From: GCA-002840015 sp033765245
GTDB taxonomy: Bacteria > Pseudomonadota > Gammaproteobacteria > Xanthomonadales > Xanthomonadaceae
Length of the DNA: 51,948 bases
Direction of reading: 5' to 3'
NCBI GenBank assembly: GCA_033765245.1
Contig: JANRIF010000347.1
Coordinates: 1-51,948 of the forward strand
Below the pieces are notes generated by a model that was not told where the DNA came from, did no database searches, and was given only the letters and a program-made list of their open reading frames with translations. The first letter of the stretch is position 1. Every line of letters starts with the position of its first letter. This document shows positions 1-9,456 of the stretch, piece by piece. The translations under genes were made by a program, and so were the position numbers.

Positions 1-2222
1 CTGCGCGCGAACAGCCGGCCGGCGCCGATCCAGGTGACTTGCTTGGCATCCTGCTGGGTGTTGACCTGCACCGTGCGCAGGCGCAGCGCCGGTTCGCGCT
101 CGGGCCAGTCGAACGCGGCGTTGAGGTCGGAGCCGACCGCGCGCTCGGTGCCAGAGGCATCGGCGACGTAAAACGCGAATGGCGCCACGTCGGCGGTACG
201 GAAGATTGGCAGGCTCGACGCCGATGCGCATTCCTGGACGTCGGCATGGGTGGGCAGTTCCGCCAGCGGCTCGTTGTCGCCGTAGCGCAGGCCGTAGCCG
301 ACCGCGAACAGCGGCGGCGGTAACGCGCCGTCGGCGTCGGCGCGGTCGGGACAGGGCGTTGCCGGCCACGCGAAGGTCAGACTGCCGCGAAAATCGACGC
401 GCGGCGTGCCGTCGGCGTTGCCGAACAGTACGTCGGCGACGCCCTTGCCGGCAGTGCCGGGCAGCCATGCCGCGACGAACGCGGTCGAGCGGTTGAGCAG
501 GTCGTTGACGTACAGCGGACGCCCGGACAGGAACACCGCGATCACTGGCGCCCGGTGCCCGATCACCGCATCGAGCACCGCCAGGTCCTCGGGATAGCGC
601 GCGCTGTGGCGCAGGGTAGCGGAGGCGATGATGTCGCCGCTGGTTTCGGCATAGGGCGTTTCGCCCAGCACCGCCACCACCGCGTCGAAGTCACTGGCAT
701 TCACGCCTTGCGCGGTTTCGCTGTACACCACGTTGGCGGCGCCGGCGGCTTCGCGGATTCCGGCGAGGATGCTGTCGGCGTTCGGATAGTCGGAGTTGTC
801 GTTGTCGGTGCCCTGCCAGGTGAGCGACCAACCGCCAGCCTGATTGGCGACGCGATCGGCGTTCTTGCCAACCACCAGGATGTGTTTCCCCGGCATCAGC
901 GGTAGCGCCGCGCGGTTGTTCTTGAGCAGTACCAGCGATTCGCGCACGGCCTGTCGCGCCAGTTCGGGCGCCTGCAACTGGCGCACATCGCCAGCGTGCG
1001 TGCGTTGCGCGGGAGACTTGTCGAACAACCCGGCGCGCAGCTTGACCCGGACGATGCGGCTCACCGCATCGTCGATCCGCGCCATCGGGATGCTGCCTTG
1101 CTGCACCTGTTGCATCGTGTTGGCGATGAAGGCCTGCCAGTCGTCCGGCACCATCACCATGTCGATGCCGGCATTGATCGCCTGCGGGCAACTGGCGTTG
1201 CTGCAGCCGGGCAACTGGCCGATCGCGTTCCAGTCCGACACCACAAAGCCGTCGAACCCGATCTTCTCCTTCAGCGCGTCGCTCAGCAGCGCTTTGGCGC
1301 CGTGCATCTTGCCGTAGTCCACGCCCGCGCCGACGTCGTGCCAACTGTTGTACGACGCCATCACGGTTTGCACGCCCGCCTCGATGGCGCCGTAGTAACC
1401 GGCGGCGTGGCGGTTGATCATCTCGTGCCGACTGACCAGCGCATTGCCCTGGTCCTTGCCGCCGTCGGTGGCGCCGTCGCCGATGAAATGCTTGGCGGTG
1501 GCGAGCGTGTTGGCATCGCCGAACGCGCCCTGCATGCCGCTCACGTAGGCGCGTGCGTAATCGCGCACCAGCGCGCCGTCGGCGGCGAAGCTCTCATAGC
1601 TGCGGCCCCAGCGCGCGTTCTGCACCACGGCGAGGGTAGGGGCGAACACCCAGTCGATGCCGGTGGCTCGCACCGCCTGCGCGGTGGCCGCACCGATCCG
1701 CTGCACCAGCTCCGGATCGTGCGCCGCACCCAAGCCGATGTTGTGGGGGAACAGGGTCGCGCCGAAAACGTTGCCGTGGCCGTGCACGGCATCGGTGCCC
1801 CAGAGGATCGGCACCGGCATCGCGGCATCGCTCGCCATCGACGCTTCGCGGTAGCGCTCGGCCAGATCCAGCCAATCCTGCACGCTGGCGTGCTTGTTGC
1901 CGCCGGGCCAGGAGCCGCCACCGTTGAGCACCGAGCCGATGTAATACTGCGATACCTGTTCCGGCGAGATCGATTTGATTTCGGCCTGGGTCATCTGCCC
2001 GATCTTCTGCGCCAGACTCATGCTGGTCACGATCTCGCGCACCCGTGCTTCCAGTGCCGGATCGGACTTCACCGCGCTCTCGATGCGCGGCCAATCGGCC
2101 AGGGTGTCGTCCGCGGCGGGTGCCGTTGCGCTGTCGGCAGCCGATGGTGCGGCTTGATGCCCGCAGCCGCTCAGCACCGCCAGCGCACACAGGCCCGTCA
2201 GCAAGCTCGATCGTGTCGTCAT
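1..2222 (-). CDS. GH3 beta-glucosidase lipoprotein (3' end outside window)
   Basis: Glycoside hydrolase family 3 enzyme, likely an outer-membrane or periplasmic beta-glucosidase/exo-glucanase that trims gluco-oligosaccharides. The ATG at 2222 follows a GGAGG ribosome site. The first 20 or so residues are a lipoprotein signal ending in LSGC. The GH3 barrel carries TDAVHGHGN, a KHFIGDG motif and the nucleophile Asp330 in GFVVSDWN. The second domain carries SLVLLKNN and the PLYV region. Residues after about 650 resemble the C-terminal domain of ExoP-type enzymes. About 740 residues are visible and the C-terminus runs off base 1. It lies 133 bases downstream of the TonB-dependent receptor on the same strand, but a strong terminator separates them, so read-through or an own promoter would be needed. 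Substrate (beta-1,3 or beta-1,4 glucan) is not determined. Confidence 0.93.
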   Translation of the reverse strand, partial: MTTRSSLLTGLCALAVLSGCGHQAAPSAADSATAPAADDTLADWPRIESAVKSDPALEARVREIVTSMSLAQKIGQMTQAEIKSISPEQVSQYYIGSVLNGGGSWPGGNKHASVQDWLDLAERYREASMASDAAMPVPILWGTDAVHGHGNVFGATLFPHNIGLGAAHDPELVQRIGAATAQAVRATGIDWVFAPTLAVVQNARWGRSYESFAADGALVRDYARAYVSGMQGAFGDANTLATAKHFIGDGATDGGKDQGNALVSRHEMINRHAAGYYGAIEAGVQTVMASYNSWHDVGAGVDYGKMHGAKALLSDALKEKIGFDGFVVSDWNAIGQLPGCSNASCPQAINAGIDMVMVPDDWQAFIANTMQQVQQGSIPMARIDDAVSRIVRVKLRAGLFDKSPAQRTHAGDVRQLQAPELARQAVRESLVLLKNNRAALPLMPGKHILVVGKNADRVANQAGGWSLTWQGTDNDNSDYPNADSILAGIREAAGAANVVYSETAQGVNASDFDAVVAVLGETPYAETSGDIIASATLRHSARYPEDLAVLDAVIGHRAPVIAVFLSGRPLYVNDLLNRSTAFVAAWLPGTAGKGVADVLFGNADGTPRVDFRGSLTFAWPATPCPDRADADGALPPPLFAVGYGLRYGDNEPLAELPTHADVQECASASSLPIFRTADVAPFAFYVADASGTERAVGSDLNAAFDWPEREPALRLRTVQVNTQQDAKQVTWIGAGRLFAR

Positions 2223-2299
2223 CGCGATCCTCCGGTGATACGCCATCATGCCAGTCTCCGCGCCAGACAATCGCCGGTCGCATGCGGGCCGATGGCGTC

Positions 2300-2343
2300 A
2301 AAAAAATACGCCGGCAAGGGTCGGTACCGACCCCTTGCCGGCG
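2300..2343 (-). terminator. Rho-independent terminator after the TonB-dependent receptor
   Basis: On the minus strand a 12-bp GC-rich stem (arms 2309-2320 and 2332-2343) encloses a self-complementary loop and is followed by seven T residues (plus-strand A run 2300-2306). It begins 13 bases after the receptor stop codon. Confidence 0.9.
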
Positions 2344-2355
2344 GGGGCAACTGCA

Positions 2356-5205
2356 TCAGAACGTGTAGGTGAAACCGAACAGCACCTGCCGCCCGTACTT
2401 GTTGTATTCCAGCGGCGCCGATGGACCACCACCCTGGAAGTTGCCGTCCTGTCGAGTCTTGAACGCCGAGTTGGTCAGGTTGTTGATCTGCACCAGCGCA
2501 GTGAGCCCGTCCAGAGACGACGTCTTCGGGAAGGCGTAGCTGAACTGCAGATCGCTCTGGCGATCCGCCAATACGCGGGTGAAGGTGCGTTGCGCGAACT
2601 GCTGGGTAATCTCGCCGCGGAAGCTGGAACGATAGCGATGGCCGAAGCGCGCCGAGAATCCGGACTTCTCGAAGTACACGGTGCCGCTGGCGACCCACTT
2701 GGAAAGCCCGGGCAGGGTGAGGTTCTCGTTGCTGCCCGGCCCTTCGGGCTGGATCGAGCTATCGGTGTACGACGTGCTGAACTGCAGGCCGAAGCCGCTC
2801 AGCGCCGTCGCGAACAGATCGCCCGACAGTGCGGTGCTGAACTCGCCGCCGCGCAGCCAGCCGCCCTTGCCGTTCGCCGGTCGACTGAACTGGCCGATGT
2901 TGGATACAGGGACATTCGTGTTGTCGGTATTCACGAAGCCGGTAAAGTCGAACGGCAGCGTCTGTGTAAACACGTAGCTCTTCAGGTTCTTGTAGAACCC
3001 TGCTACCGCGACATAGCTGGCCTCACCGAAATATTTCTCGATCGACAGGTCCAGCGAGTCGGCGCGCCACGGTTGCAGCTCGGGGTTGCCGCCGCTGCCA
3101 TTCCACTCATGGGACTGGTTGACCCCCGCCGAGGCGGCTGCGCGCAGGTCGTCGATGCGTGGGCGCGTCAACGTCTTGGCCGCGCCGAGGCGCGACAGCC
3201 AGCCGTCGCCGTAATCGATCACCAGATTCAGGCTGGGCAGCACGTCGGTGTACTTGTCGCCGCGCTTCAGATCGCCGACCACGCCGCCGCTGGCACTGTC
3301 GATGTTGAACCCAGTGGAGGACTGATCGCTATGCACCAGTTGCGCACCGATGTTTCCCCGCATCGAGATGGCATCGGTGAGGGAGGTGTCGATGTCCAGC
3401 TTCAGGTACCCGGTGTTGATCTTTTCGGAGACGGTGAAGTCTTTCTTCAAGTCGTCCGAACTGAGGTTCTGGACCAGCGTGTAGTACGTGCCCAGAGCCG
3501 CCTGCGCGTCGTACGCCAGCACGCCGGGGATGCCGACGAAGCCGAGTCCGGTCGGGTCGAGCACGTCGCCGGGCGCCAGCGATACCGGGGTGCGGCCGTT
3601 GAGCAGATTGGCGAAGAACACCGTCGAGGTCTTCTTCTTGTCGCGCTCGGTGTAGTTGTAGCCGATGTCGACGCCGCTGAACGGGCCGGACAGAAACTCG
3701 CGACGCAGTTGCAGACGGGCTGCCTTGATCTCATCGGTCTGGCGCGGATTCTCCAGGCGTCCGTCGCGGCCCCAGCCGGCCGGATCGCTCAGCAATACGC
3801 TGGCGGGATCGGTGAAATCCGCGGTTCCAATGTCGAAGGTCGGGAAGCCCGGCCCGACCGGCAGGTCGAAGCCGAATGCGGAAAGGCCGGCCAGCCCAGC
3901 ATAGGTCTCCAGATTCGATTGCCTGCGCTTGGACTTGGAGTAGCTCAGGTCGGCGGTGGCGGTCCATTGATCGACGTTGTACGTGGTGTTCCAGCCTGCC
4001 GAATACAGATCGTCCTCGCGCGTGTTGGAATCGTTGCGCACGATCGGCTCGATGTTGTGGATGGTACCGCCGGTAACGATGTCGACGTTGCCGGCCGGTG
4101 TGGTCTGTGCATCCGTCAGGAACACGTTGTTGCCGGTCCAGGGGTCCTGTGGCCACATGATGCCGCGCATGGTTTCGGTCTGGTCGAACTTGGAGTAGTA
4201 CAGATCGAGCACGCTGTGCAGGTTGTCGTCGGGCTTGTATTCGAGCACCGCCATCAGACCGTCGCGCTTCTGGTCGCGCGAGCGCGCCCAGGCCTCGGCG
4301 CCCATCAGTGCCACGGTGTTCTCGGGCTGCCCTGTGATCGGCGCTCCGAAGGCGCCGGTGTCGGCCCACCACCAGGACTTGTAGTGTTTTTCCTGGAGTG
4401 GCGAGTCCAGGTGCGCGTAGCCGAGCGCGACGCCGATGGTGTCGTCGGCAAACTGGTCGATGTAGGACGCGCTGGCACGATAGCCGGTGGAGTCCGAGCC
4501 GTCGTTGAGCTTGCCGAACGAGGTGCTCTCGCCGCGCGCGTTGACCACCACGCGGCGTTCGCCGACAGCCAGCGGACGCACGGTGTGTAGGTCGATGGTG
4601 CCGGACACGCCCTGACCAATCAGGGCGGCATCGGGAGTCTTGTAGATGGTGACGCCGTTGATCAGTTCGGACGGGTATTGATCGAACTCGACGCCGCGGT
4701 TGTCGCCGGCGCTGACCTGTTCGCGACCGTTGAGCAGCGTGCCGGCGAAATCCGGCGACAGGCCGCGGATTGCGATCACCTGGGCGCGGCCATCGGTACG
4801 TTGTGCGGCCAGGCCGGGCACGCGCGCCAGCGATTCGCCGATGCTGATGTCGGGCAGCTTGCCGATGTCTTCGGCCGAGATCACCTCGACGATGGAATTG
4901 GACTCGCGCTTGAGTTCCATCGACTTGACGACGGCGTGGCGAATGCCGGTGACGCGCACCTCATCGAGCCGGGTGGCGTCGGTGCGGCCGGCCTCGGCCG
5001 CCTCCTGCTTGTCCTTCGCAGCCGTTGTCTCGTCGCTCGTCTGCGCCGACGGATCGGTGTTCGCGTCCTGCACCGCCTGCGCATCCTGCGCCGACGCCGC
5101 TCCCGCATAGAGCGCCAGGCTGCACGCAACCGCGAGACAGCTCTTGCGCAAGATTGCATCCGTTGCCGGTACGGACCGGCGCCTCAGTTGGTGATCGCTT
5201 GCCAC
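2356..5205 (-). CDS. TonB-dependent receptor, carbohydrate-type
   Basis: 949-residue outer-membrane active transporter of the long xanthomonad/Caulobacter-type TonB receptor family. The start is GTG at 5205 behind GGGAGGG. A signal peptide ends near GAASAQ, followed by an acidic spacer. A TonB-box-like segment DEVRVTG (about residue 82) precedes the plug domain (ISAEDIGKLPDISIGESL, then IRGLSPDF). The remainder is beta-barrel and ends in the outer-membrane terminal aromatic, YTF. It is flanked by a GH3 glucosidase and a LacI regulator, the usual composition of a plant-carbohydrate utilisation locus, so the ligand is probably a gluco-oligosaccharide; this is inference. Its predicted promoter carries an operator shared with the lacI gene. 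The predicted leader is about 340 bases long. Confidence 0.95.
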   Translation of the reverse strand: MASDHQLRRRSVPATDAILRKSCLAVACSLALYAGAASAQDAQAVQDANTDPSAQTSDETTAAKDKQEAAEAGRTDATRLDEVRVTGIRHAVVKSMELKRESNSIVEVISAEDIGKLPDISIGESLARVPGLAAQRTDGRAQVIAIRGLSPDFAGTLLNGREQVSAGDNRGVEFDQYPSELINGVTIYKTPDAALIGQGVSGTIDLHTVRPLAVGERRVVVNARGESTSFGKLNDGSDSTGYRASASYIDQFADDTIGVALGYAHLDSPLQEKHYKSWWWADTGAFGAPITGQPENTVALMGAEAWARSRDQKRDGLMAVLEYKPDDNLHSVLDLYYSKFDQTETMRGIMWPQDPWTGNNVFLTDAQTTPAGNVDIVTGGTIHNIEPIVRNDSNTREDDLYSAGWNTTYNVDQWTATADLSYSKSKRRQSNLETYAGLAGLSAFGFDLPVGPGFPTFDIGTADFTDPASVLLSDPAGWGRDGRLENPRQTDEIKAARLQLRREFLSGPFSGVDIGYNYTERDKKKTSTVFFANLLNGRTPVSLAPGDVLDPTGLGFVGIPGVLAYDAQAALGTYYTLVQNLSSDDLKKDFTVSEKINTGYLKLDIDTSLTDAISMRGNIGAQLVHSDQSSTGFNIDSASGGVVGDLKRGDKYTDVLPSLNLVIDYGDGWLSRLGAAKTLTRPRIDDLRAAASAGVNQSHEWNGSGGNPELQPWRADSLDLSIEKYFGEASYVAVAGFYKNLKSYVFTQTLPFDFTGFVNTDNTNVPVSNIGQFSRPANGKGGWLRGGEFSTALSGDLFATALSGFGLQFSTSYTDSSIQPEGPGSNENLTLPGLSKWVASGTVYFEKSGFSARFGHRYRSSFRGEITQQFAQRTFTRVLADRQSDLQFSYAFPKTSSLDGLTALVQINNLTNSAFKTRQDGNFQGGGPSAPLEYNKYGRQVLFGFTYTF

Positions 5206-5553
5206 GGTACCCTCCCATTGGGTGATGAAGAGCCATCAGGCAGCGCGGCCCCAGGACCGCGCTGTTCGACCGCCGGCTGTGCAAGCAACCGGAGCAGTGT
5301 TTTATCGGGGTGACGCCGCGCCGCAGGCGCTCGGCGGCGGCGCGCGGTGGCATGTGCCGGCACGTTGCGCGCGGACCGCGCCCCGGAATGACCGGACGGC
5401 GCGCGATCGCCGTATTGGCGCGAAGCGATGGCAGACCTGCTCGATGGCGTCATGGTCGCGGTTTCCAGGAGATGCGGAGGAGACCTGCGGTTCCCGGCCG
5501 CGGGCCTTTCCCTGGTCCGGCTGCGGCGAACTGCAGGGACCGTGTCGAATCAA
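5206..5553 (-). other. Long untranslated leader of the TonB-dependent receptor
   Basis: About 340 bases between the predicted transcription start (near 5547) and the GTG at 5205. Both strands have open frames here but none resembles a protein. I see no known riboswitch. The leader is long for a receptor mRNA and could hold post-transcriptional control or a second promoter. Confidence 0.35.
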
Positions 5554-5582
5554 ACCATAGCGAGAAATGACAGCGCTGACAA
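5554..5582 (-). promoter_or_regulatory. Promoter of the TonB-dependent receptor
   Basis: Minus strand: -35 TTGTCA (5582-5577), 17-base spacer, -10 TATGGT (5559-5554). The operator at 5568-5581 covers part of the -35 and the spacer, a position suited to repression. Confidence 0.6.
5568..5581. promoter_or_regulatory. LacI-type operator, receptor copy
   Basis: TGACAGCGCTGACA, a palindrome with 12 of 14 positions self-matching and a central GC, as is usual for LacI-family sites. The same word, TGACAGCGCTGT, occurs upstream of the lacI gene at 7061. Confidence 0.65.
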
Positions 5583-5700
5583 TTTGCAGTGCAGCAAATT
5601 GAAGTAACGCCTGCCGGGGCTCACGAAATCTCTTTTCTGTCAATTGGTTGCGGTGAGCGTAGGCGTAAGCGCGTGGCGCCACGGGGGCGGCGATGGCGCG

Positions 5701-6810
5701 TCAGCGGTGGGCGCGACTGCCTGCGGCCTTGCCGGCGGGAGTGCCCTGACGCGGAGGCGCCGTGGTGTGCCGCTTGATCAGCGGCGCATCGAATATCTGC
5801 AGTTGCGGACGAGGCACGCTGTCGGATTCGCCATTGCCGTTGCCGTCCCCGATCGCTTCGAACAGCATCTCGGTGGCGCGCTTGGTCATGTGGAAGATCG
5901 GTTGATGCACGGTGGTCATGGCGGGCCAGACTGCGCGCGATACCGGAGTGTCGTCGAAGCCGACGATGGAGAGGTCGGCCGGCACGTCCAGTCTATTCTC
6001 GTGGGCGACTTGCAGCACACCCGCCGCCATTTCATCGTTGCTGGCAAACACGGCGGTGGGCGGCTGCGTCATGCCGCAAAAGTAGGTGCCCGCGGCGATC
6101 CCGGATTCGAAAGTGAAATAACCTTGGGCCATCAACTCCGGCTCCGGCGCGATGCCTGCCCGTTCCAGCGCCTGCCGATAGCCGTCGTGGCGGGCGCGGC
6201 TGGCGCCGTGGGTCGGATCGCCCGCGACAAAGCCGATGCGACGATGCCCGAGCGCCAGTAGGTGCTCGACGACCTGACTGGCAGCGCGGCGGTCGTCGAT
6301 CGACACGCCCAGCCCGGGGCGTCCGTCCAGCGGCGCCAGGCGCACGAACGGAAGGTCCAGTTCTTCCAGCGCATCCAGCAACACCGACACATCGCCAACC
6401 GGCGGCATCAGGATCATCCCGTCCAGTCGCGACTGCCGGGCGAAATCCTTGACCCGGCGCACCAGATCGGGCTGGTCCGGTGCGCCCAGGTGCATCGCCA
6501 GACCGTAATGCGCTTCCTCGCAGGCTTCGAGCAGGCCGGACAGGACATGGAACAGATAGTTCGGGCTGGGGTTGTGATAGACCAGTCCCACCATGTACGA
6601 GCGACGGCCGGCCAGTCCGCGGGCCGACAGGTTGGGTAGGTAGTCGAGCTTCTTGACCGCCTCCCGCACGCGCTCCTGGGTGGCCTGGCGGACGTTCGGT
6701 TCGCGATTCAGCACCCGCGACACCGTCTTGATCGAGACGCCCGCCATCGCCGCGACCTCGGCGATCGTGACCTCTCCCGTCGAGCGCGTGTTTTTGGAGT
6801 TCTGTGCCAC
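5701..6810 (-). CDS. LacI-family transcriptional regulator
   Basis: 369-residue repressor. I chose the GTG at 6810, preceded by GAGGAG five bases upstream, because it gives the normal family length and starts just before the helix-turn-helix (VTIAEVAAMAGVSIKTVSRV, residues about 14-33). A hinge helix (NLSARGLAGRRS) and a periplasmic-binding-protein-like effector domain follow, with FASNDEMAAGVL and VGFDDTPVSRAVWPAMTTV typical of LacI/GalR. The frame stays open far upstream but the extra residues are low-complexity and unlike protein. It probably represses the adjacent receptor and itself through the shared operator; the effector would be a sugar from the imported glycan. Confidence 0.93.
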   Translation of the reverse strand: MAQNSKNTRSTGEVTIAEVAAMAGVSIKTVSRVLNREPNVRQATQERVREAVKKLDYLPNLSARGLAGRRSYMVGLVYHNPSPNYLFHVLSGLLEACEEAHYGLAMHLGAPDQPDLVRRVKDFARQSRLDGMILMPPVGDVSVLLDALEELDLPFVRLAPLDGRPGLGVSIDDRRAASQVVEHLLALGHRRIGFVAGDPTHGASRARHDGYRQALERAGIAPEPELMAQGYFTFESGIAAGTYFCGMTQPPTAVFASNDEMAAGVLQVAHENRLDVPADLSIVGFDDTPVSRAVWPAMTTVHQPIFHMTKRATEMLFEAIGDGNGNGESDSVPRPQLQIFDAPLIKRHTTAPPRQGTPAGKAAGSRAHR

Positions 6811-7045
6811 GATGTCTCCTCGACAGCTTGCGCAGGGCATTGCCTGCGTCGGGTGCACCCGGAATCTGCTGGTGCCGGGCAGGGCGCTGCGGTGTGCGGG
6901 GGCGACTTTTTTGTCGGGCGGACAGCCGTATTGTCCTGTCATTCCGACAACGCATTCGCCGCTCGATCCCCGAACGCCGTACTGTGGCCGGTCGCGCGGG
7001 CGGCGTGCCGGCCCTTTGGCACCGCCATCGTCGACGCGGCGGGCC

Positions 7046-7075
7046 ATGGTAGATCGAACATGACAGCGCTGTAAA
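7046..7075 (-). promoter_or_regulatory. Promoter of lacI with embedded operator
   Basis: Minus strand: -35 TTTACA (7075-7070), 18-base spacer, -10 TACCAT (7051-7046). The operator TGACAGCGCTGTAA (7061-7074, 12 of 14 palindromic) overlaps the -35 and the spacer in the same geometry as at the receptor promoter. The leader to the GTG at 6810 would be about 230 bases. Confidence 0.55.
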
Positions 7076-7314
7076 TCTGCACTGCCGGAATCGCAACGCG
7101 GCGCCTGCGTCGCTGCCCCTGGTCGGGGTGTGCCAGTGTCGTCCGGCGCACAAAGGCGGAGCGTCGTGGTGGTATAGGATGTCTGCATGAGCCCGTGCGC
7201 GACCCCATTCCCACACTCGGTCAGCACCGTCGTGCGGGACGCGAGTGTGTCGGCATCCGTGACGGCATTGCGCTGCAGGCAGTGCCGGCGCAGTTGCCCG
7301 GAGTCGACACGCTG

Positions 7315-8043
7315 ATGCGTCCGTTGCAGGTCGCCCTGGGATGGATCGCGGCGCTGGGATGGGCGCTGGCGGCTGCCACTGTGCCGATGCCGGTGCGTGC
7401 GCAGGAGCCATGGCAGGCCGATCTCGACCGCTTTGTGGCAACGGATCGACAGCAACCGCCGCCCGACAATGCGGTGTTGTTCGTCGGCAGTTCGTCGATT
7501 CGCCTGTGGCCGGAGCTGGCGCGCGACTTTCCGCAGGTGCCCACCATCAACCGCGGGTTTGGCGGCTCCCGGCTGGCCGATGCGGCGCGACTGGCGGATC
7601 GCATCGTTGCGCCGTACCGGCCGCGCCAGGTGGTGATCTATGCCGGCGACAACGACCTCGCCGACGGGCTGACACCCGAGCAGGTCGCAGCGGATTACGC
7701 GCTGTTGGTGCGGCGCTTGCGCGAGTTGCTGCCCGGTACGCCCATCGCGTACATCGCGATCAAGCCCAGCCCGGCGCGCGCCCATCTGATCGATGCCGCA
7801 CGCGAGGCCAACCAGCGCATTCGCGCGCTGGCGGCGGGTGGACAGGCAGTCGATTTCATCGACGTGTTCACACCGATGCTCGATGCCGCCGGTCAGCCCC
7901 GTGCCGACTTGTTCGGTGCGGACGGCTTGCATCTCAATGCGGCCGGTTATGCGCTGTGGGTCGAGCGTATTGCACCGTTTCTGCGTCTGGATGCCAAGGA
8001 TCGCCCACGTACGGTACCCGCGAGTGAGGCGGCAGCGCGGTAG
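7315..8043 (+). CDS. Secreted SGNH/GDSL-type hydrolase
   Basis: 242 residues. The ATG at 7315 gives an immediate signal peptide (RPLQVALGWIAALGWALAAA, ending near VRAQ), so the longer open frame upstream is rejected. SGNH blocks are complete: nucleophile Ser in FVGSSSIRLW, Gly in RGFGGS, Asn in YAGDND and the Asp/His pair in DGLHLNAAGY. Such enzymes are esterases, often carbohydrate deacetylases, and a role in removing acetyl groups from the glycan handled by the neighbouring GH3/receptor locus is plausible but inferred. It is divergent from lacI, with the operator at 7061 about 250 bases upstream. Confidence 0.9.
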   Translation: MRPLQVALGWIAALGWALAAATVPMPVRAQEPWQADLDRFVATDRQQPPPDNAVLFVGSSSIRLWPELARDFPQVPTINRGFGGSRLADAARLADRIVAPYRPRQVVIYAGDNDLADGLTPEQVAADYALLVRRLRELLPGTPIAYIAIKPSPARAHLIDAAREANQRIRALAAGGQAVDFIDVFTPMLDAAGQPRADLFGADGLHLNAAGYALWVERIAPFLRLDAKDRPRTVPASEAAAR

Positions 8044-8066
8044 CGGTGAGGGCGACGGCCGAAACG

Positions 8067-8092
8067 CAACGGGCCGCTTGCGCGGCCCGTTG
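8067..8092. terminator. Hairpin between convergent SGNH and metK genes
   Basis: Perfect 11-bp stem with a TTGC loop (CAACGGGCCGC and its complement) in the gap between two converging stop codons. T runs are weak on both sides. It probably serves as a shared terminator. Confidence 0.6.
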
Positions 8093-8117
8093 TGCTACAT
8101 CACGCGATACGCGCGTC

Positions 8118-9323
8118 TTATTTCAGCTTGGCATCGTCGCGCAGCGCTTCGGCACGATCGGTGCGCTCCCACGAAAACGCAGTGGCCTGCTGTACCTTGC
8201 CGGCGCCGTCGGAGTAGCTGATCGCTTCGGGCTTGCGACCGAAGTGGCCGTACGCCGCGGTCTGCTGATACATCGGGTGGATCAGGTCGAGCATCTGGAT
8301 GATGCCGTACGGGCGCAGGTCGAAGTGGTGGCGGATCAGCTTCTCGATCTCGTGGTCGGCAAGCTTGCCGGTGCCGAAGGTGGTGACCGAGATCGAAGTC
8401 GGCTCGGCCACGCCGATGGCGTAGCTGACCTGTACCTCGCAGCGGTCGGCGAGGCCGGCGGCAACCACGTTCTTGGCGACGTAGCGCGCGGCATAGGCGG
8501 CCGAACGATCGACCTTCGACGGATCCTTGCCGGAGAACGCGCCGCCGCCGTGGCGGGCCCAGCCGCCGTAGGTGTCGACGATGATCTTGCGGCCGGTCAG
8601 GCCGCAATCGCCCACCGGCCCGCCGATCACGAACTTGCCGGTCGGGTTGATGTGGTACTTGGTGCCCTTGTGCAGCCACTTCTCCGGCAGCACCGGCTTG
8701 AGGACGTGCTCGCGCACCGCCTCGATCAGGTCCTTGTGCTTGACGTCGGGGTCGTGCTGGGTGGACAGCACCACCGCATCGATCGCCACCGCCTTGCCGT
8801 TGTCGTAGCGCAGGGTGACCTGGCTCTTGGCGTCCGGACGCAGCCACGGCAACTTGCCCTTCTTGCGCACCTTGGCCTGCTGCTCGACCAGGCGATGCGA
8901 CAGATGGATCGCCGCCGGCATCATCACCTTGGTTTCATTGGTGGCGTAGCCGAACATCAGGCCCTGGTCGCCAGCGCCCTGTTCTTCCGGCTTCTTGCGA
9001 TCCACGCCCTGATTGATGTCGGGCGACTGCTTGCCGATCAGGTTGAGCACGCCGCAGGTGGCGCCGTCGAAACCGACGGTGGAGCTGTCGTAGCCGATGT
9101 CGGTGATGACCTTGCGCACCAGCGCTTCCAGATCCACCCACGCGCTGGTGGTGATCTCACCCGCGACGATCGCGACGCCGGTCTTGATCATGGTCTCGCA
9201 GGCCACGCGCGCGCGCTTGTCCTGCGCCAGGATGGCATCGAGCACGGCATCGGAAATCTGATCCGCGACCTTGTCCGGGTGGCCTTCGGAGACGGATTCG
9301 GAGGTAAACAGGAAGCTGCTCAT
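8118..9323 (-). CDS. metK: S-adenosylmethionine synthetase
   Basis: Makes S-adenosylmethionine from ATP and methionine in the cytosol. 401 residues, slightly over the usual 384-400. ATG at 9323 is chosen because MSSFLFTSESVSEGHPDK is the conserved N-terminus; upstream residues in the same frame are not protein-like. Signature motifs present: GHPDK, the GAGDQG loop, and the phosphate-binding GGGAFSGKDPSKVDRSAAY. A lysine-rich insertion (KVRKKGKLPWLRPDAK) is standard for the bacterial enzyme. It lies 133 bases downstream of dusB on the same strand. I see no MetJ box or SAM riboswitch in that gap. Confidence 0.98.
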   Translation of the reverse strand: MSSFLFTSESVSEGHPDKVADQISDAVLDAILAQDKRARVACETMIKTGVAIVAGEITTSAWVDLEALVRKVITDIGYDSSTVGFDGATCGVLNLIGKQSPDINQGVDRKKPEEQGAGDQGLMFGYATNETKVMMPAAIHLSHRLVEQQAKVRKKGKLPWLRPDAKSQVTLRYDNGKAVAIDAVVLSTQHDPDVKHKDLIEAVREHVLKPVLPEKWLHKGTKYHINPTGKFVIGGPVGDCGLTGRKIIVDTYGGWARHGGGAFSGKDPSKVDRSAAYAARYVAKNVVAAGLADRCEVQVSYAIGVAEPTSISVTTFGTGKLADHEIEKLIRHHFDLRPYGIIQMLDLIHPMYQQTAAYGHFGRKPEAISYSDGAGKVQQATAFSWERTDRAEALRDDAKLK

Positions 9324-9456
9324 CGCGGGCTTATATCCTTTGATTCGGATGGAACGATGGAAACGCGCATGATAGCGCAGGACGATGTCGGGTGCATGTG
9401 CTGGCGGGTGAAAAACCAGGACGCGAATACTGCGTTTTGCATCATGTGGTCCTGGA

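Noticed and set aside
6811..7932. N-terminal extension of the LacI protein
   Set aside because: The frame is open to 7932, but it runs antisense through the SGNH gene and lacks similarity; the GTG at 6810 has a good ribosome site.
9324..9456. SAM riboswitch or MetJ box before metK
   Set aside because: Read on the minus strand, no recognisable SAM aptamer or AGACGTCT-type repeat is present.
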